Assembly (NCBI GenBank): GCA_963823735.1
Contig: CAWGMO010000010.1
Span: 248,001 to 312,000, forward strand
Reading direction: 5' to 3'
Length of the DNA stretch: 64,000 nt
Origin: Actinoallomurus sp963823735
GTDB taxonomy: Bacteria > Actinomycetota > Actinomycetes > Streptosporangiales > Streptosporangiaceae
Shown: piece by piece, positions 8,950 through 17,948 of the stretch
Position numbering within the stretch: position 1 is the first letter of the stretch
How the letters are laid out: every line of letters begins with the position of its first letter
Made by a program: the position numbers and the translations under genes
Notes under the pieces: generated by a model
What the model was told of the DNA's origin: nothing
Databases searched by the model: none
The model's input: only the letters and a program-made list of their open reading frames with translations

Positions 8950-10508
8950 CCTCCGGCGAAGGCGCGGAGTCCGGCGACGTGGGCTCACTCGACCGCGAGA
9001 CCAGGGCGAAGCCTCTCATCGAGGTCCGCGCCGTCCGGAAGACGTTCGGACCGGTACACGCGCTGCGTGACGTGTCACTCGCCATCCATCCCGGTGAAGC
9101 CGTCGGCCTCATCGGCGAGAACGGCGCCGGCAAGTCGACGCTCTCGGCGATCCTCAGCGGGTCGCTGACGCCGGACGGCGGCGAACTGCTGGTCGCCGGC
9201 GTGCCGACGCGATTCGCCAAACCCGCCGACGCGTACGCGGCCGGCATCCGGATGGCGCCTCAGGAACTGGTGCTCGGCGGCGAGTTGAGCGTCGCGGAGA
9301 ACATCCTGCTCGGGCACCTCCCACGCCGGATCGGCGGACGCGTCGACCGCACGGCGATGCGTACCGAGGCCCGGCGCCGGCTATCGGTGCTCGGCCTGGA
9401 GCTGGACGTCGACAAGCCCGTCGGCCGGCTCGCCGTGGTCGATCAGGCATTCGTCCAGATCGCACGCGCCGTCGGGGCGGGCACGACCCTGCTCATCGCC
9501 GACGAGCCGACCGCGCCGATGAGCGCGGCCGAGGTCGACCGCTTCCTGGATCTCCTCAACGGCGTCCGCCGGCAGGGCGTCGCGGTGCTCTACGTCTCCC
9601 ATCGGCTCGACGAGATCTTCCGGCTCACCAGCCGAGTGCTCGTCCTGCGCGACGGATGTGTCGTCGCCGAACACCGGTCGGCCGACACCACCCACGAACA
9701 ACTGGTCGATGACATGGTCGGTGGCCGCGACCTCGTCCAGCGGATCCGGCACCCGGCCGGAGACCGGGCGGAGGTCCTGTCCGTCCGCGATCTTCGGTGC
9801 GCGGAGCTCGATGGCATCGGCTTCAGGGCCCGCGCCGGCGAGCTGCTCACCGTCTACGGCGCCGCGGGGTCCGGGCGTAGCGCCCTGGGCCCCGCGCTGT
9901 TCGGAGCGTGCCGGGCGACCGGGACGATCCGGGTGGGAGGCCGGCCGGTGCGGTTGCGCGGTCCGCGCCACGCGATCGCCCAGGGCATCGGGTACGTGCC
10001 GGCGGAGCGCGGATCCCTCGGGCTCCTTCGCGGCCTTTCCATCGAAGCCAACCTCACGCTGGCTTCACTCACCGCCTTCACCCGTGCCGGCGTCTTTCTT
10101 CATCGTCGAGCCCGCCGAGCCGCGATCGGCTGGATGACGCGTCTCGACGTGTCCGCGCCGTCTCCCCGGACACCGGTGAACCGGCTCAGCGGCGGGACCC
10201 AGCAGAAGGTGTTGCTCGCCCGCTGGCTCGCCGTCCGGCCCCGGCTCCTCGTGCTGGACGAACCGACTCGAGGTGTGGACATCGCGACCAAGCTGGAAAT
10301 CTACCGGCTGCTCGCCGACCTCGCCGCCGAGGGCATGTGCGTCATCGTGATCTCTTCCGACGCCGAGGAGGTGGCCGCCCTCGGCGAGCGGGTGCTCGTC
10401 ATCCGCGGAGGGCGCGTCGTCCGTGAGCTCGACCGGCCGTCCGAGCGCGAAATCATCCGCCACTCGATCGGCACGCATCAGCCCGACCCCGCGGGAGCGT
10501 CTGAATGA
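8943..10508 (+). CDS. Double ABC ATPase of a sugar-type (RbsA-like) importer
   Basis: This 521-residue protein contains two ABC domains, as in RbsA/MglA. Domain 1 has Walker A GENGAGKST and Walker B LLIADEPTAP, but the signature region reads LAVVDQAFVQIARA, the degenerate form usual in this family. Domain 2 has an altered Walker A (GAAGSGRSA), a good signature LSGGTQQKV and Walker B LLVLDEPTRGVD. The GTG at 8943 overlaps the end of the binding-protein gene. The protein energises import through the permease encoded next, which overlaps by ATGA. Confidence 0.9.
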   Translation: MLTSGEGAESGDVGSLDRETRAKPLIEVRAVRKTFGPVHALRDVSLAIHPGEAVGLIGENGAGKSTLSAILSGSLTPDGGELLVAGVPTRFAKPADAYAAGIRMAPQELVLGGELSVAENILLGHLPRRIGGRVDRTAMRTEARRRLSVLGLELDVDKPVGRLAVVDQAFVQIARAVGAGTTLLIADEPTAPMSAAEVDRFLDLLNGVRRQGVAVLYVSHRLDEIFRLTSRVLVLRDGCVVAEHRSADTTHEQLVDDMVGGRDLVQRIRHPAGDRAEVLSVRDLRCAELDGIGFRARAGELLTVYGAAGSGRSALGPALFGACRATGTIRVGGRPVRLRGPRHAIAQGIGYVPAERGSLGLLRGLSIEANLTLASLTAFTRAGVFLHRRARRAAIGWMTRLDVSAPSPRTPVNRLSGGTQQKVLLARWLAVRPRLLVLDEPTRGVDIATKLEIYRLLADLAAEGMCVIVISSDAEEVAALGERVLVIRGGRVVRELDRPSEREIIRHSIGTHQPDPAGASE

Positions 10509-11524
10509 ACACGCCACTCACCGTCGAAGCCCGCCCGCCGTACGAGAGCCGGCCGGCGCCGAAACCGGAGCGATCCCGGTGGAACATGCGCGCCGTCATC
10601 CAGGGTCAGGGATTGTTGATCATGTTGGTCGCGCTCATCGCGACGTTCGCGTCACTCAACGAGAATTTCCTCACCGCCGGCAACTTCCTCAACAGCGGGG
10701 GTTCGGCGGCTCCGCTCGGCATCATGGCCACCGCGCAGACCTTTCTGATCGTGTCCGGCGGCTTCGACGTCTCCGTCGGCAGTGTGGCCGCCATGACCAC
10801 AGTGATCATCGGCCTGGGTGTGAACGACGGTGTCGACATCTGGATCTCGGCGGGGCTGGCGCTCGTCGTGGCACTGCTCATCGGAGCCGTCAACGGGACG
10901 ATCGTCGTGTGGCTCAAGGTCAACCCGTTGATCACCACGTTGGGCACGATGTCGGTGTTCTCCGGGCTCGCCTTCATGATCTCCAACGGGCACACGCTGG
11001 TCGTCACCGACAACACCTTCACGAACCTGGGCCTCGGGAAGCTGTGGGGTGTGCCCATCCCGCTGCTCGTCTTCGGCGCCGCCGTCGGGATCGGGATCAT
11101 CGTCGAGCGGGTCCTGGTGGTGGGACGCTCGATCTTCGCGATCGGCAGTAACGCAGAGGCGGCCCGCCTCGCCGGCATCCGTGTGAAGCAGGTCCCGTTC
11201 GTCCTCTACGTCGTTTCGTCGTTGTCGGCCGGGGTCGCCGGCATCATCGTCACCGCGCAGCTTGCCTCGGCGTCACCGCAGGTCGGGTCGGGTTACCTCC
11301 TGACAGTGGTGACCGCGGTGATCCTCGGCGGGGCGAGCCTGGCCGGCGGACGCGGCAGCGTGTTGGGCACGATCGCCGCGGTTGCGATCCTCGGCGTGCT
11401 CCAGAGCGGCTTCAGCCTGCTCTCGCTGTCCTCCTACGTCCAGACGGTGGCCCTGGGCGCCGCCCTCATTCTTGCCGTCCTCATCGACCAGGCGGCCCGG
11501 GCCGTCACCGATCGCGCGCACTGA
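10505..11524 (+). CDS. ABC importer permease (RbsC-like)
   Basis: This 339-residue polytopic protein has about 8-10 hydrophobic segments. It contains the BPD_transp_2 hallmark SGGFDVSVGSVAAM and the motif GSNAEAARLAGIRV, the cytoplasmic EAA-like loop that contacts the ATPase. A soluble N-terminal tail of about 35 residues precedes the first membrane segment. The ATG overlaps the ATPase stop (ATGA), so all three importer genes are translationally linked. It forms the channel of the importer whose ligand is probably the substrate of the surrounding catabolic enzymes. Confidence 0.9.
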   Translation: MNTPLTVEARPPYESRPAPKPERSRWNMRAVIQGQGLLIMLVALIATFASLNENFLTAGNFLNSGGSAAPLGIMATAQTFLIVSGGFDVSVGSVAAMTTVIIGLGVNDGVDIWISAGLALVVALLIGAVNGTIVVWLKVNPLITTLGTMSVFSGLAFMISNGHTLVVTDNTFTNLGLGKLWGVPIPLLVFGAAVGIGIIVERVLVVGRSIFAIGSNAEAARLAGIRVKQVPFVLYVVSSLSAGVAGIIVTAQLASASPQVGSGYLLTVVTAVILGGASLAGGRGSVLGTIAAVAILGVLQSGFSLLSLSSYVQTVALGAALILAVLIDQAARAVTDRAH

Positions 11525-11550
11525 CCACTTCTTCGTTGGGAAGGGGCGCC

Positions 11551-12486
11551 ATGTCCGAACGGCTGGTTCTACGGTCCAAGCGATGCGTCGCGGTGGGCGT
11601 CGTGACATTGGAGTTCGTCCACCCGGAAGGACGCCCGCTGCCCGCGTGGGAGCCAGGCGCGCATGTCGACCTCGTGCTCGATGACGGCCGGTGCAGGCAG
11701 TATTCGCTCTGCGGCGTGCCGGCGAACGACGCCGTCTATCGGATCGGCGTTCGCCGTGGCTCTGATCCACACGGTGTTTCAACCATGATCCACGACACGC
11801 TCGCGCCCGGGGACATCGTGACCGTCCGCGGCCCGCGCAACCATTTCCGGCTCGAACCCGCGCCGCGATACCTGTTCGTCGCCGGCGGGATCGGCATCAC
11901 CCCGATTCTGCCGATGCTGGCAGCGGCCGACCGGGCCGGCTCCCAGTGGCGGCTGCTCTACACCGGTCACTCGAAGGAATCGATGCCATTCCTGGATGAG
12001 CTGCGTTCCTACGGCGACCGCGTCCATGTTCGCCCCAGCCGGCCCGGCGGCCGCATCGCCCCTTCAGCGATCGCCGCCGCGGCCGCGGCGGGCGCGATCG
12101 TGTACTGCTGTGGCCCAGAGGGACTGCTCCGAGCGGCCGAGGCGTACGACGCGGGGTCCGGCCGAATCGTACGGACCGAGCGGTTCCGCCGATCGGCGGA
12201 ATCTCCCGGGCAGGAGGATCGGCCGGTAGAGGTCGTGCTCGCCCGCTCGGGACGCGTGATCGCGGTGCCGGCCGGAACCTCGATTCTCGATGCCCTGCTG
12301 GAATCGGGGGTCGATGCCCTCAGTGACTGCCGGCAAGGACTGTGCGGTGCGTGCGAGGTGACCGTGCTCGAGGGCGAGATCGATCACCGCGACCACGTTC
12401 TGACTCCCCGTGAGCGGCTGAGCGGCACATCGATGACGATCTGCGTCTCACGAGCGCGGAGCCGGCGCGTGGTGCTGGACCTGTGA
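11551..12486 (+). CDS. Oxygenase reductase with flavin, NAD and C-terminal [2Fe-2S] domains
   Basis: This 311-residue protein has the phthalate-dioxygenase-reductase/VanB domain order. A flavin-binding barrel carries RQYSLCG (about residues 50-56), the NAD domain has GIGITPILPM and YCCGPEGLL, and a plant-type ferredoxin domain ends the protein with DCRQGLCGAC and a distal ICVS cysteine. It carries electrons from NAD(P)H to an oxygenase. No Rieske oxygenase gene is nearby, so the P450 at 6552 is the likely client. The ATG at 11551 follows GGGAAGGGG, 26 nt after the permease stop. The reductase role is solid; the partner is inferred. Confidence 0.9.
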   Translation: MSERLVLRSKRCVAVGVVTLEFVHPEGRPLPAWEPGAHVDLVLDDGRCRQYSLCGVPANDAVYRIGVRRGSDPHGVSTMIHDTLAPGDIVTVRGPRNHFRLEPAPRYLFVAGGIGITPILPMLAAADRAGSQWRLLYTGHSKESMPFLDELRSYGDRVHVRPSRPGGRIAPSAIAAAAAAGAIVYCCGPEGLLRAAEAYDAGSGRIVRTERFRRSAESPGQEDRPVEVVLARSGRVIAVPAGTSILDALLESGVDALSDCRQGLCGACEVTVLEGEIDHRDHVLTPRERLSGTSMTICVSRARSRRVVLDL

Positions 12487-12568
12487 TCGTCTCACCCGGC
12501 CCGCGCTCTCCTCGGGCGCGTCCCACGTCATGTCCGAACACCTTCACCCATCCGCAGGAGGCACGCGA

Positions 12569-13330
12569 ATGAAGGTCATGGAAAGGTTCAAGCTGGACGA
12601 CAAGGTCGCCGTCATCACCGGCGCCTCGTCCGGGCTGGGAGCGACATTCGCGGTCGCGCTCGCCGCTGCCGGTGCCGATGTCGCGCTCGCCGCGCGCAGG
12701 GCCGAACAACTCGAGGAAACCGCACGCTCCATTCGTGACGCGGGCCGCCGAGCACTCTGCGTCCCCACCGACGTCAGCGAACCGCTCCAGGCACAGCGAC
12801 TGGTCGACCGCGCGATGGAAGAATTCGGACAGGTCGACATCTTGGTCAACAACGCGGGCGTCGGCAGCGCGGTTCCCGCGACCCGGGAGACGCCGGAACA
12901 GTTTCGCCGTGTGATCGACGTCAATCTGCACGGGGCGTACTGGGTCGCTCAGGCGTGCGGTCGCGTCATGAGACCGGGAAGTGCCATCGTCAACGTCACC
13001 AGTGTCCTCGCGCTGACGACGACAGGTCTTCCGCAGGCCGCGTACAGCGCGAGCAAAGCCGGGCTGGCCGGATTGACGCGCGATCTCGCTCAGCAGTGGG
13101 GTACGCGCAAGGGGATACGTGTCAACGCGGTCGCTCCTGGTTTCTTCCAGACCGAGATGACCATGGCGTACGACGAGGACTACCTGGACCGGATCGCACG
13201 GCGGCTCGTACTGGGACGGGCCGGCGATCCGGAGGAGCTCGCGGCCACAGTGGTCTGGCTCGCCTCCGACGCCGCGTCGTACGTGACCGGCCAGACCATC
13301 GCGGTGGACGGCGGGATCACCATTACCTGA
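12569..13330 (+). CDS. Short-chain dehydrogenase/reductase
   Basis: This is a 253-residue classical SDR. TGASSGLG is the cofactor loop (about residues 17-24), NNAG the structural motif, a Ser before the catalytic YSASK is present, and VDGG stands near the C-terminus. The ATG at 12569 follows GCAGGAGG; an earlier in-frame ATG at 12530 lacks a ribosome site and SDR-like sequence. It lies 82 nt behind the reductase and is the last gene of the rightward arm, converging on an ALDH. It may oxidise the hydroxyl placed by the P450. Confidence 0.88.
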   Translation: MKVMERFKLDDKVAVITGASSGLGATFAVALAAAGADVALAARRAEQLEETARSIRDAGRRALCVPTDVSEPLQAQRLVDRAMEEFGQVDILVNNAGVGSAVPATRETPEQFRRVIDVNLHGAYWVAQACGRVMRPGSAIVNVTSVLALTTTGLPQAAYSASKAGLAGLTRDLAQQWGTRKGIRVNAVAPGFFQTEMTMAYDEDYLDRIARRLVLGRAGDPEELAATVVWLASDAASYVTGQTIAVDGGITIT

Positions 13331-13349
13331 GTTTCAGCGGCGGCAGAGC

Positions 13350-13388
13350 CTCCAGTGGTCGAGGACGTCAGTGCGTCGGCCACTGGAG
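13350..13388. terminator. Stem-loop between converging SDR and ALDH genes
   Basis: CTCCAGTGG (13350-13358) and CCACTGGAG (13380-13388) form a perfect 9-bp stem around a 21-nt loop that contains the ALDH stop codon. There is no clear T-tract on either side, so function as a bidirectional terminator is a guess from position. Confidence 0.4.
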
Positions 13389-14891
13389 CTGCTTGATCTC
13401 GAAGAACTCGAGGAAGCCCTCTTCCCCTGCTTCACGGCCGATGCCGCTGTGACGGTAGCCGCCGAAAGGCGCGTCCGGCCGCAACCCGCCGCCACCACCG
13501 TTGACGGTGACCGTACCCGAACGAATCTGCCGGGCCACGTCGAGCGCCTCGCGTCGCGGGCCCCATACGTTGGCGTTGAGCCCGTAGGGCGAGGCGTTGG
13601 CCATCGCGACCGCCGACGCGACGTCATCGAACGGGATCACCACACCGACCGGTCCGAACAGCTCCTCCTGGGCGATTTCCGAGTCGTTCTCCACGCCTCC
13701 GATCAGCGCCGGGTTGAGGAAATACCCGTGTTCGAGGGCGGGCCGCCCACCGCCGGCCTCGATCGTGCCACCTCCGCTCACCGCGCGGTCGACGTATCCT
13801 TCGACCCGCTCCCGGTGCTGAGCCGAGATCAATGGGCCGACCACGGTCTCCTCGGACCACGGATCGCCGACCTTCACGGTGGAAAGGACCGCTTCGGTCG
13901 CCGCGACGAACGCGTCATAGTCACGGCGTGGAACGAGGATCCGTGTCGTGGCCCCGCAGGCCTGCCCAGCGTTGCGCGCGTAGCGAAGTGTTGACGGCTC
14001 GGCCACCGCTTCGATGTCGGTACCCGGAAGGATCAGGTTGGGGCTCTTCCCGCCGAGTTCGAGCACCAGCCGCTTGAGGTTGCCCGACGCCTGGCGCATC
14101 ACGCTCCTGCCGACACCGGTGGAACCCGTGAACGTGACCAGGTCCACGTTCTCGCTTTCGGTGAGACGCCGGCCGACCTCATGCTCTCCGCACAGGAAGG
14201 ACACGACCCCGGACGGCAGGTCCGCCTCGCAGAACAGGCGGATCCATGCGAGCGAGGACAGGGCGGCCCGGGGCGACGGAAGCAACAGAGCGGTCGAGCC
14301 GGACGCGAGTGCACCGCCGATCTTCCAGGCCGCGGTCACGAAGGGAGCGTTGTAGGGCGTCAAAGCCGCGACGACACCGATCGGTTCGCGGATGAGCACG
14401 CTGGCGCTCGCCGCCGCGCCGCGATCGGGAAGGGCGCGCTCGAACCCCTCTCGTGGTCCCCGCCCGGCGGCGTCGGCGAACCACTCCAGGTGCTCGATCG
14501 CCGCATCGACCTGCTGGGCCCGGCTGAGAGAGATCGGAGAGCCCGTCTCCATGGTCACGATCTCCGCCAGCGAATCCCGTTCGCGGTCCAGCGCCGCCAC
14601 AGCGCGCAGGAGCAGGCGCCTCCGGTCCGCCGGCGTGAGCCCACTCCAGATTCCGCTGTCGAACGCCTGCCGTACGCCCACGATGGCGTCGTCGACCTGC
14701 CGCACGCTCGCGCAGCCGATCTCCGCGATCGGCCGCTCCGTGAAGGGATCGAGGGCCGTGATCGTGGTCGCGGCCTCACCAGGGATCCATGAGCCGTTCA
14801 CGAGCAGCCGCGGTGCGTCGACGAGGCGACGTGCCGATGGGCTGAGCTCGTGCGATACCCCGCTTGCGGAGGCCGGTGCGGTGGTGTTCAC
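13368..14891 (-). CDS. Aldehyde dehydrogenase (second of the locus)
   Basis: This is a 507-residue ALDH. I choose the GTG at 14891 (AAGGG 9 nt upstream), because the sequence before it is Arg/Ser-rich and not homologous. Catalytic Glu is in LELGGKSPNL and Cys in AGQACGATTR. Motifs TPYNAPF and FTGSTGVG are present and the tail is FGGYRHSG. It converges with the SDR and lies 124 nt downstream of a 3-hydroxyisobutyrate-dehydrogenase-like gene, in one leftward unit. It would oxidise a later aldehyde of the pathway or a semialdehyde made by its neighbour. Confidence 0.9.
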   Translation of the reverse strand: MNTTAPASASGVSHELSPSARRLVDAPRLLVNGSWIPGEAATTITALDPFTERPIAEIGCASVRQVDDAIVGVRQAFDSGIWSGLTPADRRRLLLRAVAALDRERDSLAEIVTMETGSPISLSRAQQVDAAIEHLEWFADAAGRGPREGFERALPDRGAAASASVLIREPIGVVAALTPYNAPFVTAAWKIGGALASGSTALLLPSPRAALSSLAWIRLFCEADLPSGVVSFLCGEHEVGRRLTESENVDLVTFTGSTGVGRSVMRQASGNLKRLVLELGGKSPNLILPGTDIEAVAEPSTLRYARNAGQACGATTRILVPRRDYDAFVAATEAVLSTVKVGDPWSEETVVGPLISAQHRERVEGYVDRAVSGGGTIEAGGGRPALEHGYFLNPALIGGVENDSEIAQEELFGPVGVVIPFDDVASAVAMANASPYGLNANVWGPRREALDVARQIRSGTVTVNGGGGGLRPDAPFGGYRHSGIGREAGEEGFLEFFEIKQLQWPTH

Positions 14892-15015
14892 GAAGGAACG
14901 CCCTTCTGCCGTTACGCCATCGATTGGTCGGACGCATGATGAGAGCGGCACGAAGACGTGCCGGAGAGAGCAGGAGACTCCGGGCGGCTCACGACGTGAA
15001 CCCGCGGCGTCGGGC

Positions 15016-15930
15016 TCAGCGCTTGGTGAGCCTGGGCGGGCTGATCCCGGTCTCGGCCGCCGTCGCGTCGAGCAGGGCCGTGACGTCCTTGGCGCCGAAC
15101 TTCTCGCGAGCTCGCCCGACGCACTCGAACGCGGCCGCCCCCGCCTCAATGGACACGCCGTTCTCGGCGGCGATCGCCATGGCGATGGACAGATCCTTGT
15201 AGGCGAGGTCGATCGCGAATCCCGGCTCGATGTCACCGGCGAGCGCCTTGAGCGGGTAGTAGCCGGTGAGGAAGCCGTTCACCGACAGTGTTCCGCTCAT
15301 GACCTCGACCATACGGTCGACCGACAGACCGAGCCGTGCGCCCAGGACGAGCGCCTCCGCCGTGACCTGGGCCTGGACGTTCCCCTGGAAGTTGTTGACG
15401 ATCTTCATCGCGATTCCGCTTCCCGGAGGCCCGCAGTGGATGACCGTGTCGCCCATCGCGTCGAGAAGAGGCCGGACCCGCTCGAGCGCCGAATCGCGCG
15501 CGCCGACCATGAACAGGCTCTCACCCCGATCGGCGTGAATCGCCGAACGGCCGACCGCCGCGTCGACGAACTCCATGCCCTGTTCTTCGAGGAGGTCCGC
15601 GAACCGTTGTGAGGCGGAGGGAGCGATCGTGCTCATGTCCAGATGGAGGAGCCCTCGCCTCCCCCGCGCCAGCAATCCGTCCGGCCCGTTGACGACGCTC
15701 TCGACATGCGGAGTGTCGGGCAACATCGTCACGACGAGTTCCGACGCGTCCACGACCTCGGCCAGACTGTCGGCGGGCCGGGCACCCAATGCCTCGAGCG
15801 GACGCATCCGATCGGGCATCGTGTCGAAGACAACGAGGTCGACGCCGTTCTTCGCCAGGTTGGACGCCATCGGCCGGCCCATGTTGCCGAGCCCGACGAA
15901 GCCTACGCTCGAGCTCTGTTCGCTGGTCAT
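15016..15930 (-). CDS. NAD(P)-dependent beta-hydroxyacid dehydrogenase (3-hydroxyisobutyrate dehydrogenase-like)
   Basis: This 304-residue protein starts at the ATG at 15930 after GAGGAG. The N-terminal Rossmann motif is GLGNMGRPMASNLAKNG, the substrate motif DAAVGRS follows, and the catalytic Lys is in GIAMKIVNN. Family members oxidise beta-hydroxyacids (3-hydroxyisobutyrate, tartronate semialdehyde, 6-phosphogluconate) in the cytoplasm. Pairing with the downstream ALDH gene recalls the valine-type sequence of hydroxyacid to semialdehyde to acyl-CoA. That ALDH lacks a marker that would prove a CoA-acylating enzyme. Exact substrate unknown. Confidence 0.88.
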   Translation of the reverse strand: MTSEQSSSVGFVGLGNMGRPMASNLAKNGVDLVVFDTMPDRMRPLEALGARPADSLAEVVDASELVVTMLPDTPHVESVVNGPDGLLARGRRGLLHLDMSTIAPSASQRFADLLEEQGMEFVDAAVGRSAIHADRGESLFMVGARDSALERVRPLLDAMGDTVIHCGPPGSGIAMKIVNNFQGNVQAQVTAEALVLGARLGLSVDRMVEVMSGTLSVNGFLTGYYPLKALAGDIEPGFAIDLAYKDLSIAMAIAAENGVSIEAGAAAFECVGRAREKFGAKDVTALLDATAAETGISPPRLTKR

Positions 15931-16109
15931 GCCTGCTCCTCGTACACGTCGATGCGCCGCTGCTCGGTTACCGCTGCTCAGACACGGTAGGTGTCGCAAT
16001 CCGGAAAAGCAACCATTTAGCAGAACAGATGGACGGGCAGGCGGCAGAACCGGCGGCGGATCCCGGTGGGAGGTGCGGGCGGTTCGCGGATCTTCGCGGC
16101 TTCTCCGTT

Positions 16110-17894
16110 TCAGTGGGCGTGCTGTGGTTCGGCGGGGCTCAGGGCGGCCAGTACGGTCTGGTGGGTGATCCAGCCGACGAGTGAGGTTCTGGTCTCGTCG
16201 AGGACGGGCAGGCCGGTGCCCTGGGCGGCGACGAGCAGGTGGAGGGCGTCGGCGAGGGATTGGCCGGCGGTCACGGCGGTGGGCATCTCCGCCAGGTCGC
16301 CGACGGTCGCGGGTGCCGCGTCGTCGGTCAGCGCCTCGGCGGCGGCGCGGGCGGTGACCGTGCCTCGGTACGCGCCGGCCACGTCGGTGACCGGCAGGAC
16401 GCCGTGGCCGGAGAGGGCCAGCAGGCGCGCGGCCTCCTCCAGCGGTGTGCGGTCGGCCAGCGGGACGGGGACGGGCTCCATCACGTGTGAGACCGGTCTG
16501 GTCGCGAACGGGTTGGCGGGTGTGTCCAGGTCGATGCCACGGCGGCGCAGCTTCAGCGTGTAGATCGTGTCGCGGGTCAGCACGCGGCTGGTGAGGGTGG
16601 CCAGCACGATCGCCAGCATGAGCGGCAGGATGATGGAGTACTCGCCGGTCAGCTCGAACATGATGATCACGCCGGTGATCGGCGCCCGGGTCGCGCCCGC
16701 GAACACCGCTCCCATCCCGACCAGCCCGTACGCCCCGGCCGGCCCCACCACGCCCGGGACCACGTGATGCAACGTCAGGCCGAAGGCGCTGCCGAACATC
16801 GCCCCCATGAACAGGCTGGGGGCGAACACGCCGCCCGAGCCGCCGATCCCGATGGTCAGGCTCGTCGCGAGCATCTTCCCGGCCAGTAGCAGGAACAGGA
16901 ACGCGATGGCGTACCCGCCGCCGATGGCCTTCTCCAGCACCGGGTAGCCGACGCCGTACATCTGAGGCAGGAGCAGGAGAACGCCGCCCAGCAGCAGGCC
17001 ACCGGTCGCCGGCCGCAGCCACTCGGGGCCGCGCCAGGCCCAGTCGCACAGGTCCTCAACGAGGTACAGCACCCGGGTGAAGCCGACGCCGACCGCCCCG
17101 GCGGCGGCGCCGAGCAGGGCGAACAGCAGGTACTCGGCGGGGTGGTGTACATGGAAGGCGGGCAGTTGGAGGAAGGCCGTGTCGCCGAGAGCGGCCCGGC
17201 CCACGACCGACGCCATGACACTCGACAGGACGACGGCGCCGAAGGACTCGGCGGTGAAGTCCCGCAGGATCAGCTCCATCGCGAAGAAGACCCCGGCCAG
17301 CGGCGCGTTGAACGTCGCCGCGATGCCCCCGGCGGCCCCGCACGCGACCAGCACCCGCAGGCGCCCCTCCGCCACCCTGGTCAGCCGGCCGAGGGTCGAC
17401 CCCAGAGCGGAGCCGATCTGCACGATCGGCCCCTCGCGCCCTACCGAGCCTCCCGCCCCGATGCACAGCGCCGACGCCAGCGACTTGACCACCGCGACCT
17501 GCGGAGCGATCCGCCCGCCGCGCTTGGCGACGGCGAGCATCACCTCCGGGACGCCGTGACCGCGCGCCTCGCGGGCGAACCGGTCGACCAGCGGCCCGTA
17601 CACCAGGCCGCCGAGGACGGGAGCGGCCAGCACGAACCACATCCCCAGCCACGGCACGTGCGGGTTGGCCGCGTGGCCGGCCGCGGAGTAGTCGGCGTGC
17701 CCGGAGAACAGGCGGGTGAAGGTCTGGATCAGCCAGCGGAACAGGATCGCGCCGACTCCCGCGCCCGCGCCGACCGCCAGAGCGAGCGTGACCAGGCCCC
17801 ACTGGGCCTCCCGCAGTCCCGTGAGCGCGCCCACGACACCGCTCTGCGTACGGAGGGACGAGGTGGACCTGCGGGAAGACTCGGGAGGATTCAC
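16110..17894 (-). CDS. ClC-family chloride transporter/channel with CBS domains
   Basis: This membrane protein of about 594 residues has the ClC core and a C-terminal CBS pair (about residues 455-590). Anion-path motifs visible are GAGGSVGREGP with the gating Glu, GSGGVFAPS and the region around GATRAPITG. In the helix after FNAPLAGVFFAMEL the position of the E. coli internal proton glutamate (Glu203) reads Leu, which favours channel-like behaviour. I take the GTG at 17894: no ribosome site, but CATAAT lies 6 nt before it, so the mRNA is probably leaderless. It diverges from the MarR gene across a palindrome that covers this -10 box. Confidence 0.9.
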   Translation of the reverse strand: MNPPESSRRSTSSLRTQSGVVGALTGLREAQWGLVTLALAVGAGAGVGAILFRWLIQTFTRLFSGHADYSAAGHAANPHVPWLGMWFVLAAPVLGGLVYGPLVDRFAREARGHGVPEVMLAVAKRGGRIAPQVAVVKSLASALCIGAGGSVGREGPIVQIGSALGSTLGRLTRVAEGRLRVLVACGAAGGIAATFNAPLAGVFFAMELILRDFTAESFGAVVLSSVMASVVGRAALGDTAFLQLPAFHVHHPAEYLLFALLGAAAGAVGVGFTRVLYLVEDLCDWAWRGPEWLRPATGGLLLGGVLLLLPQMYGVGYPVLEKAIGGGYAIAFLFLLLAGKMLATSLTIGIGGSGGVFAPSLFMGAMFGSAFGLTLHHVVPGVVGPAGAYGLVGMGAVFAGATRAPITGVIIMFELTGEYSIILPLMLAIVLATLTSRVLTRDTIYTLKLRRRGIDLDTPANPFATRPVSHVMEPVPVPLADRTPLEEAARLLALSGHGVLPVTDVAGAYRGTVTARAAAEALTDDAAPATVGDLAEMPTAVTAGQSLADALHLLVAAQGTGLPVLDETRTSLVGWITHQTVLAALSPAEPQHAH

Positions 17895-17896
17895 CT

Positions 17897-17909
17897 TTGC
17901 ATTATGCAA
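17897..17909. promoter_or_regulatory. Perfect palindrome, likely MarR operator over the ClC promoter
   Basis: TTGCATTATGCAA is a perfect inverted repeat (6+1+6) between the ClC gene and the MarR gene. On the minus strand it contains CATAAT, whose spacing to the ClC GTG (6 nt) fits a -10 box of a leaderless transcript. MarR proteins bind such short palindromes, so occupancy would block ClC transcription directly. Confidence 0.6.
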
Positions 17910-17948
17910 CGGTTCCTGGAGTGGTGCGACAACGGGTAGAACTGATCC

